From assembly GCF_963678635.1 (NCBI RefSeq), contig NC_087069.1, positions 49,183,892 through 49,247,891 on the forward strand: a stretch of DNA of 64,000 nucleotides, written 5' to 3'. Shown one piece after another: positions 48,301-60,300 of the stretch (position 1 is its first letter; each line of letters begins with the position of its first letter). The translations under genes were made by a program, and so were the position numbers. The DNA comes from Symsagittifera roscoffensis (taxonomy: Eukaryota; Xenacoelomorpha; Acoela; Convolutidae). The notes below the pieces were generated by a model. That model was not told the DNA's origin. It was given only the letters and a program-made list of their open reading frames with translations, and ran no database searches.

Positions 48301-51300
48301 CAAGAAACAAAGAATTTCAACCACCAGACCTTGAAATCGATTTTTTAATTGATTCAGGAGCAGAATCAAACATAATAAACATTCCCACATGGAATGAAAT
48401 AAAAACTTTACACCCAAAGCTAACGCCTCTTGAAACCTCTAGTAAACTAGCAACAGCACAAGGATCAACATTGATAAACTACGGAAAAATCCAATTATTT
48501 CTCCCCACCAGAACAATAGAGCAAAGCAAAATTCTAAATAAACCATTTAAACAAATATTCCATATCACTGATATTAAATATAATATCATTGGAATACCAT
48601 TTAATTCGAAGTATATACCAACAATTAACATACTAAATAGTAAAATATTAATCAAAGATAAGTATACAAAAACAAAAGAAACATCCTTAACATTTTTTCA
48701 AAGATTGAATAAACAACCACCATTCTTTTCAAAATTCTATCCGATATTTAACCAACAAAGAAAACACCTGAAACCACTATCAGGAAATATCTATAATTTT
48801 TCAATTAAACAAGTTCATCAATATGATAAGGAACAAAACAAACAAAAATTTTATATGTCAGATTTTGAATTCAAACCTATTCATAAATTTTTCAAAATCA
48901 CAATCTCTTCAATAAAATATTTGAAAAATTCGAATTCAGATATTATTTCCTTACATGTTTATAACAACACACCTTACCAAGTAACATTACCCTTAGGACT
49001 TTTAGGATATTGTGAAACCAACGCTACAATATCACCAATACACGAAAAAGCCTATCGCGTAAATAATATACTCCAATTATTAGATATTTGTCAATCTACA
49101 ATTCTTAATGAAGAATTATCAATAAACAACATAATAAATCACGAAAACAGAAATACGGATTACTTCACAAAAACTCCATATTTCAAACCTACATTCAACA
49201 TCAGTAACTACACAGAAGACCAACAGAAATTTTTAACAATGTTTAATTTCCAACATTCACAAATAACACAAGACGAATTCGAAAAGTTAGCCAAACAGCT
49301 AATTAAATATTCATCAGTCTATGCAACATCAAAATTCGATGTTGGCAAAATCAGTTCATCACTACATCTCCCATTAAAACCAGACGCAGTTTTCAAAAAA
49401 CAGAGAGCAAGTAAAGTACCAATTCACTTACATGATAAAGTAAACAGATTACTCGATATTTTAAAAAAATACAACATTATAACACCAGTAAACAAAGAAG
49501 AACAACCAAAAGGCAACACATTTATCAACCCCGTTATTATTCTAGCTAAAGGAGAATCATTAAAAATCGTTCTCGATGCTAGATACCTCAATTCACTCAT
49601 TGATGAATCAAAATGTAATTGGCCCATCGAACCAATACAAGTAATTTTAACAAAAATAAACGGCAAATACTTTACAACCGCCGATATGAATAGTGCATAC
49701 AATCAAATGCCACTAGATGAACAATCACGACGTTTAACACAATTTGTTATCGGAAACCAACAATATGAATTCAACCGCTTATTCTATGGAATATCCATAG
49801 GACCAACAGCATTTTCAGCTTTAATGAGCAAAATTTTTAGACCACTAATACTCAAGAAAAACGCAATCACTTATCTAGACGATGTTTTTATGCAATCACA
49901 AACAAAAGACGAAATGTTCCATGTTTTAGAAAAATATCACCAAATACTTCAGAACGAAAATCTGAAGGCAGCACCCGATAAATCACACTTCTTTTTGACA
50001 AGAGTTAAATTCTTAGGACATAATATAGAAAGAAAAACAATCACTCCACTGAAATCACGCATTGACGCTATTCAAAAACTTCAACCGCCAACAAATAAAA
50101 AGAAAATCCAAGAATTTCTTGGAATGTTAAACTTTTTAAGTAAATATGTTTATAAAATGCAATTATATCTACGACCATTTTACAACATACTTAGACAACA
50201 AAATAATTTTGAATGGAATACAGAACATCAAGCACGATTTGAAGAAATAAAGAAACTTTTAACTGAACAAATTTCAAACACAATTCCAGACCCTGATCAA
50301 CCATTTTATGCAATGTGCGATGCTTCGAACTTTGGCATCGGCGCAGCACTATTACAATCACATAATGGTACAAATAAAATGAATCTGATATCAGCAAATT
50401 CCCGATTATTCACTCAAGCAGAGCTACGACTCTCAACTCTAATGAGAGAATGTACAGCCATAATATATACACTGACAGAATATGAATTTCTGATACTTGG
50501 ATCAAAACATCCCACAGTTTTATTCACAGATCATAAACCAATCATCTTTCTCTTCACACAGAAATCTAACCCAAACCACCGCGTTTACAGATTTCAACTA
50601 ATTCTAATGAAATTTCCAAACTTACATATAGTTTGGACTGCAGGAAAAAATCTTGCATTACCAGACACCTTAAGTCGAAATACACCACCTGAATTACTTA
50701 CACGAAAAACAACAGTTGAAATACCCAAAAACATAAAATTCTACCTTGCAGAAAACGAAACATCACCCCGATTAGAATGCAAATATGCAGTGAAAACTGA
50801 TATTGAACAATCACAAATAAATAGTTTACAACATTTCCCACTTTATTTAGATTGTCAAAATAATCATTATGAAGTTGACCTACTTGGAACATCAACTTTT
50901 AAACCAATCCCATATTCTCAATGGATAAAAAATAACACCCAACAAAAACGAACAAAACAACACCAAACTAAAAAAGACCATTTTCCACTAATAGAAAAAG
51001 AAAATTTAACTGATAAAATAAATTTATCAGGACCACAAACAAACGATTCAAAATACACAATAAATCAAGTTTTCGACCTTCATGACCCATTAGATACAAT
51101 ACCCTTATCTAAATTCGAAATTGAAAACATTTTTCTCCCTCCAACAGAAACAATTACAATTTCAACACTAAAACAATACCAAAATCTTGACCCAATAATT
51201 CGACAACTAAAATCATGGCATAAATATAAAACTAAACCTACAAAAGCAGATTCAACCATACTAGGCAACAAAACACTCCTCCGATATTTCCGCAAATTTA

Positions 51301-54300
51301 ATAACACAACAATTAATGAAACTACAGACCTTTTAGAGTATAACTTAAGCGAATCTACAGTCCCCTGTCTCCCTTTAAGTATGATTCTCATCGCTTTTAA
51401 TATCTCACATACACAAAATATTAAAGGACATTCTGGATCAGAAAAAACATATTCAAATTTTATACAAAATTTTTACTTCCCAAATGCACCAATCTGGATA
51501 AAAGTACTATGCAATGATTGTATAGTATGTCAACTAAATAAACCTTACCCAAATCAAAAACAAATAGCACAAAAACAAGATTTTAAAGGACAAAGTTTGT
51601 ACTTTAATCAGCGTATCTCATTTGATACTAAAGGCCCAATTTCACCCTCATCAGAAGGAAATTCCTACATTATGGTAATTGTTGACGCATTCACACACTA
51701 TGTAGCACTTAACCCAGTACCACATTGTAACGCTTACTACGCATATACAACACTTTATGAACACTGGATAGCAAAATTTGGACTACCAGAAATTTTAGTC
51801 ACAGACAACGGTACAGAATTCATCAATAATGAAATAATAACACTATGTCATTTATACAACATTAAACACAAACCACGTACATCTCATGCACCTTGGACAA
51901 ACGGCTTAGTCGAAGGTATGAACCGTTCATTACAAGAATATCTTAGATGTATCATCAACGGAAATGATACAAAATATACCGAATGGTCAGCAGATGTAAA
52001 ATTATTTCCCTTAGCATATAATTCACAAATTACGACAATACTAGGAATGTCACCATACGAAATGGTTTTTAACCAAAAGCCACGCAAACCAATAATGTTT
52101 ACAGCAAATTCTCATAAAAACGCACAAGGTTATTGTCAACCAAATAAAGATTCAATTTGTTATAACCTACCATTACATACACACGATGAAGATCATTTTC
52201 ATCACCCACAAATTCTTAAATTAGCCTCCGGTACACACACCGAATGGATTTTAAATAGAGATAAGAAACACAATGAAATTTACCAAAAAATAACAAAAAA
52301 TTTATTACAAAGACAAAACATTAATGAACAAATCAATTCACGTTTTATACACCAGCTTCCGAATTAAAAATTGGAACATTTGTTTTGATACCTAATTTTA
52401 ATACTCAAAAAGGAATTTCTAAAAAACTACAACCCCTCCGAAAAGGACCATACCAAATAATTGCAAGACCCACTGATGTCACATATAAAATTACCGACTC
52501 AAATAAAAAAGAAATCGTTCAGCATCGAAACAACCTATTACCTTATTACCCAAAAGAATACGCACTCCGCGAATTAACTCAATTATATTCTTTCACAGGA
52601 TTAAAAATAATTCAAAACGAACCACATCTGAAAAATACAGAACAAAATGATAACCCCACCGAAAATCAAAGCACAAAACCAACCGCTACCAAAAACGCTA
52701 CAAAAAATCTAGACCATAAAGAATCCCAAAAACAAAGAAAAAATAGAAAAATGACAGAACAAATAATACCCCAAGAAGAAATAGACAAATCAGAACATAG
52801 AAAAACAACAAGACTCCGAAATCAACCACGTAAAAACTACAAAATGTTCATCCCCCAATCTAAAATATTAAAGAAAGTAGAATTTCAAAAGTAATTTTAA
52901 ACTTTATACTTCACAATCTTGACATCTCCGAAACACTTTTCATTTATATTTTTCAAAATAACATGCTCACAAGTACGCAATAATTCTAGTTCAAAATAGA
53001 CCAATAGGATTCATCCAATCCGCCACTTTCTCTAACTCAAACTAAGATCAATTAGACGAATAATCTAGAACTCCAGGCACATCTATAACTATAACTTTAC
53101 GACCTCCAGGTCAAAAATAAGCAAATCACTCCAACTTGACAACTAAAATAAATATCACCATAATACCGTACCCCTCCCTTATCTAATAACCCAAAGATCA
53201 GCAATATTTCCCCAACTCAGACCACGAATACCCCCAAAACAAATTTGTTAACTTAGCCTAAAGTAACAAAATGAACATTTTAATTAGCCTAAAGTATAAA
53301 AATCTCACCATACCCCAGATCATTTGACAAACAAAAATAAAGAAAAAGACGACCTCCCGATCACCATAAGAATTGCCCCCAACAATTTTTTTACAAAACT
53401 CAACCCACTTGTCAAAAAACTAATAAATAATTCGACCACACTTGAAAATCGCCCCAAACAGCAAAAAATATTCGACCAAAAGATCATTTCTTAAATGCTC
53501 TTCTCTCAAACAGTTGCTAAAATTCTCATAAATCTTAAACATTTTTTTACAATACTTGAAACCTTTATAATATTTCTTTTTAATATACTTGAATCTTTTC
53601 TAATAATCCTAATCATTTTTTGTAACATTTTTTTAATTTTCTACACTATTCTCGAACTATTCCTCCAACTTTCCAAAACCCTTGAATATATCCACAGGTA
53701 CGATTTAAACAACTTGTCTAAATGATACGAACAATTTTCAGTAGAACTGATATTTTTTTATTGTTTGTAATTTTCATAACATTTTTATCATCCCTCATTT
53801 TGACAATTTGCAAATGTATAAAGAAAGCAATCATCACATTTGCCCTAGCAACAATTTTTCTAATTATTTTTTTGGAAGAATACTATAATAAACATAAACC
53901 TTCCCACTAAAGTAACACTCCAAAAATCCATCAAAAATTGCTACCCAACAGTCACAGAGTCAGTCTTCACCGACATCATCCCAAGATAACCCAACACCAC
54001 CTTCAAATACTCAAAATCCTCAAACATCTACACGAATTTCTTTTCAAGATAATCCATACACTTTTGAAGAACGGCACGCTCGTTTATCTGAACCACTAGA
54101 ACCAGTTCAACGACAAGCATCTCTAAGTGAACCAACATATAACCTTTACCCAACACTACGACAAGAACTAAGTAGAATACGACACCTAAGTCAAAACCAA
54201 AACACAACAGAAATAAATAGACAAATTATACATCCTCGTCGAAATAGAAATTTTCAAACTCCTCGAGTTCATTTTGAAATACCTCAATCACCATCACAAA

Positions 54301-57300
54301 CCACTCCGGAAAACCCCACTGGTATCACACCAGAAACTCCTACACTTTTTTCACAACGAAGCACTTCAAGTCTACCCTCAGATTACTTAGGTTCAACACC
54401 AACATCTGAACAAGCACGAGAAAATCCGTTTAACCCCCCAAACCTAACATCACGACTACCATATTGGACTACACATTCATTCACACAAGGTGAACCAAAT
54501 TTAGTCAATGACCCCATTGACATTTCTACAGATACAACATCTTCATCACTACCCGAAACATTATCACTCCCATCAACACCATCAATTAGTCAAATTTCAC
54601 CGACACCTTTTAACTTAACTTTCCCAAACAATCTCGACGCAAGATACCAAGAACAATCATTAACAAATATTCCTTTAAGATTAGATTGGAATACATTTAC
54701 AGCACCTCCACCATTATTTGGACAACATCAAGAAAGTAACCGCCTTCATAACTGGGCACTTAATAGATTACAATATCGCCAAGATATTCACAACGATATC
54801 CGTGATCACAATATTCAAATACTCCAACAAAACAGTTTACAATTAAAGTTTGAAATCACAGTTAAGTTGAACAATATCAACCAACATCCCTACCCATTAA
54901 ACCCACCTAATATAACGGCTCAATCACTACCACCACCGTTTATAACTACTGAAGTAATATATAAATACGACAGATATACCAAAAACACAATTGGTTACAT
55001 TACATTTTATAACCCATACTCAGGATTATCATACACATGTATATTCTAAAATTAATAATTTTTTTCCAACTCCTTTTTCTAATCACCTCAAATCAAAACA
55101 TAAACCCTTCCCCCCGTACAGGACCACAAGATTTATTAGTAACACATTACGATTGTGAAGAAAATGAACAAAAAAACACTACACAAATATGCAATAAATC
55201 AAGTGTCACAATGTGAAACAGAACCACAAGCTATAGAAACCACAAATGTAATAGCAACACTCTATTCAAAAGCCCGAGCAACAACAGTTACAGGTTATAA
55301 ATTCCGCAAACATTTTCCGCAACATTTTCCGAAAAGAAAGTACATTGTTCACAAGTCTCCAACGGAAACAAAAACCGACTTGACCATGAATCATTCTATC
55401 AAAGTAATATAGAACGTCTTTTACATCTCAATCCCGACGATTGTAAGAATGAATTACTTAGATTAAACATCACACAAAATAAAAACTCCGAAAGAAAGTT
55501 AGTTAACTTTCAAGTTTTTTCAGACTCCGTACATCAATCACAACTTGAAAGACACCAAGGACATATAAAATTAGACGACAAATACCCGTATAACGGCGCA
55601 CACGGACGTTTAACCTATGACCTACACGATAAACATTGGATACCACACATTGGTATAAATAACCCATCAAACTGCAAAGCAGACACAAAAAATAAAGGAT
55701 ACCAAGAAATAATGTTTTTCGATTGGAAAATACAACTCGAAAAAATACAACTCACACGAGATTTATCTGATAACACAATGATCTATCAAGGAATCCGATT
55801 ACCTTGTAAAAATGATCAAGGTTATTGCGACCCTACAACGAGAACACGAGCAACAATTGTTTGGTTCCCCGAAGATACATGTACAACATTTCAAGTAGCA
55901 ACAGTACACGCTCGTATGATCAAATTTCACGACAAATATTTCATACAATCAATACCATATGAACAAGTAAATCCATCACGAAAAATAAGTACTGATTTTC
56001 GAAACATTCACAAAATAGAAAATAAATTAACACGTTTTCAAATATATCAAGAAACAGAACTTGCATGTAAATATAGAAACCCACTTCATAAAACACAATA
56101 CTCTGAAATACTAGTTGAATACGAAAATGGATTCGACATGACCACTGGAAAAATAAAAATCGACCCATACGCCACAAGTAAACGCAAAAATGAAGGAACA
56201 TCATATATACCAGTTAAATTTCAAAAAAGCATAGGTCAACCTGGTGGACATCTAAAACCCCAAGACGCTCATAGCACACGTTTACAAGAGTTATCACTAA
56301 TGAATACTACATATTTCGGTAATATCCACTATGATATTCATTTAGATATGAAACTAGACTATACAATTAGCCGCATTTTTCAAGAAATGTCACTCTCCGA
56401 ATTAGAAACACTACACCAACTATGTGAATTAGAACGAACACAAATATTACAATCACTTGCACTAGCAGTATTAAAAATACCCTATGCAGGATACTTATTA
56501 TCAGGAAATAGATCAAATTTTTTAGACTATGAAGGAAACATCTTATGGTTTTATACTTGCACTAAAAAAGTATCACCACTATACGTTTTTGAAGATAAAC
56601 GTTGTTATAAAAGAATCCCTATCTTTTATAAGAATAAAGTACATTTCGTGGATACACTTTCACGAAGAACCTATTTCTGGGATACCGCAGTCCCATGTGG
56701 ATCAGAAAATAGCCACAATGTAGTACAACTAAATCCTGATGAAAATAAATATTATCTTCTCACTCCATATCCCACATTAATGCAACCACTCAAAAAATTT
56801 TCACCAGAAAGTATTCGCGCTATTGCTCGAAACCCAAATATAGACTTACAATCAATAGGAATATATTCAAAATCAGATATTCAACATCACATTAGAACAC
56901 AACAATTCCAAGAATTGTTAACACAAATGGACACTATACAAAGGCAATCAATTGACCAAAATCTACGCAAACTTGCAGAAACCGCAGGATTTGCCGATAT
57001 CTACACGCAAGACTATAGCGGATATTTTAAAGACATTAAAGATTATATATATCTAAACGGCGAAAAATACCGTCCCCAAGATATATCACCAATCAACATT
57101 TTTAGTTTTGTTACACTCAAAAATGAAATCCTTGATTTTCTAGGATGGCCCTACTACATCTTAGAAAAATTGACTATTTTATACGCAATGTTTAACTTTA
57201 TTGGATTTCTTTTCTCACTTTTAAAAGGAATCTACAACACATGTGCTATACACACACAAGTAAACAGACAAGCAAGCGTAGCACGCATACTCTTTGCAGG

Positions 57301-60300
57301 ATTTTTCGGAATTTTTTCCACATCTATAAACAAAATTCTTTTAGACGCACAAATAAAAGAATACAACACAAAAATAGCAACACGACAAAACACATACGAC
57401 GAAGAACATAACAATGTAGACACACAGCCAACGGCACCACAATTACCACCCCTACCACATAACCATCCACTATCCCTAGTCCCACGAAATTTTCGAAATT
57501 TAGCAATCACACATAATCCAAATTTTCGACTCACTACATCGCAAAGTCCCATCCAACATATAATGACACATCAATCACAAGATGATAATACTTATGAACA
57601 AATTATTGAACAACCCCATACCACTGCTTTTCAGTCTCAAAATAATAATTTTTTTAGCCCACGATGAGCCGACAACTTGGATCACTACACCGATCAAATT
57701 CCCATCCAACCAATCTTACCTCTCCAATCCCAATCATACCACTTTTTGCTTTTCCGCCACCCGATTTCCCATCTAGCAATGTAACATCAGGCATGAATTC
57801 CGACACTAACTCACATATTTCAGTTTTATACTCCATCTCACAGCTCAATAACCCGAATATTGAAACCCCCGATGAATTTGCCGACTCAGAACCATCCCCA
57901 TCCAATAATTTTCATAACCCTTCTAATTTTTCTCAACCCCCTTTTCAACCCATATTGCCCAATAACCCTGACCCAATCACTTCCACACCCTCTTATGCTT
58001 CCCAAGTTACCCCAACCTACTCCTCATACCATTCTGACCAATCATCTCATTCTCCAGACACCCCCCGAATCTCCCCAGAGCTAGATAATTTTATTACCCT
58101 CCAACAACAACCCTACCACCTTAACACCCCGACCATAAACCAAATCTCCTCCACTATACATTCATCCAACCCCCCTACACCCTCTTCAAATTATACTGAA
58201 TCATTAACACCATCATCCACATCCACTATATCTTCACTCAATACTAATAGAGCTTATCGCACTTTTAAAAGAAAATTCCCCAACCATCCTTTCCCAGCAA
58301 AACCAGGAACAGCCCGTGAATACATCAACCACCCCCAGCATACTAACACTAAAGAATTTTTAGCTATCACCTTACCCTCATTTCCACAATACACCTTAAA
58401 CACCCCTCACGACGCTAACGAAACACGCAACTTTGTAGATGAATACGTTTTAATGCCCACTCTCTCTTGGACCTCATACTATCATTTCACTAACCCTCTT
58501 TGCTTACCTTTATCCAGCACTTCCATCGATGTAGAACGAAATAAAGACATGCTATATCGACTAACTACACCACTAACCGCTAGACAATTTACTTACGTTG
58601 GATATAAAAAATCACTAAAAATACACACTCTACCTAGAGCTAATGAATATACACTAGAATACTACGATCACAACATCATCAGAGCTAACCAAGATCAATT
58701 CTTAGACGACGATCGCTTCGCTAATCCACAAATCACCGAAAAATTTTTCATCAAGACACCATATGTATTTACACTAAACATCTTCGACCGTAAATATGAT
58801 CACATTATTTCAGAAGCACTAACAGACACACAAGCATACGAAAGTTTTAAAGAACGCTTCCAAATCTTTTCACTAACCTTTCATTTCCTTGCACCACACG
58901 AAAGAGATTTGCACTGCTCACACGATATTATGTTGCGCACTAAACAAACCCATACATACAGTTACTATCGTTTCATCCAAAATCACTTTGACCTACACAC
59001 CCCCTCTAGACAACCACACCATCGTTTTCAATTCATCAATTCAAAATACACTTCACCATATTTCCTAAATTTCACATATTGTATTAAAGACACTAACCTT
59101 CATGGTATTCTTCGTAATTACGACCCCATAACCCAAATGTACATCTTCTGTCCCATCATCAAGACCTTCAATGCCGACGAAAACCGACCCTTCCTTATCC
59201 CGCACGAGTTTGTACAACCTATAGAAATCCCAATATTAGAATTCATCCACAACACTAAATTTAATCACAAATTATATAACTTAATCCAAAACACACCTTA
59301 TGAGTTTGCAGTAGGCACTGAAGAACTAACCACCATTAAGGCACTTCAATTGCTTTGGCCACTACTTCAGACTAAAAATATCATCCGCATCTTAGCTAAA
59401 CTACTAACAACTTCAGAACTAATTCACGACATTTTCCCTCACGGTTTTTCCCCGACGACTAACAGGTAAGTATGAATTAAATAAATATTACTAACTAATT
59501 ACAGTATTAAAAACTCACCATTCTTTATTCATGTTTTCTTTAGATTTTTAGCTTTCATCCGACAATCACCTACAAAAACCAAAAAAGACAAATAAAAAAA
59601 TTGCAAATTTCATCAAACAATTTTAAAATTCTATTAATCTCTTATACTTATAAAATTATAAATTTAATAATCAATGCAGTAAATTCATCTAAAAAATTTC
59701 CCCCCCAAGCAGTAAATCTAATTATGATGAAAATTTGTACCTTAATATTCCCCCATGACTAGCAGTAAATTTCCCAATTCTATGTAGTAAATTAATTCAA
59801 TGCAAATGCAGTACTAACCTTTTGATATTTTCATTCATTCGCACAGAAATTCTATCCACACTCGCACAGCTCGCCCACGAAGAATTGTTTAAAATAATGA
59901 ATTTCAGTTTCAAGTTTTCACACTCAACAACTCTAACATAAAATAACATGTTTCAAACTTTCCTTTAACCCGGTTGGAAAGGAATCATATACTAAACAAA
60001 ACTAACCAACGTAGCTTACTAAATACCACAAATCATAGAATAACAGCATGACTAAGAAAAGGAAACCAACGGTACCCAAACCGGATTAACCCAGTTTAAA
60101 ACTGGATAATTTATTCTTTTGAAGACTATTATAAAGTCTTAGAAAGAAATAATAAAACACAAAAAAGTCGAAAGACAAACCCATACCACAAACAATTTGA
60201 TTTTTGGAAAAAGTACATAACCAACAAGACATAAGAAAGACCACAACAAACCCAACATAAAACGTTGTCACATAACAGGACCCCTCACAAAAACCGCATG

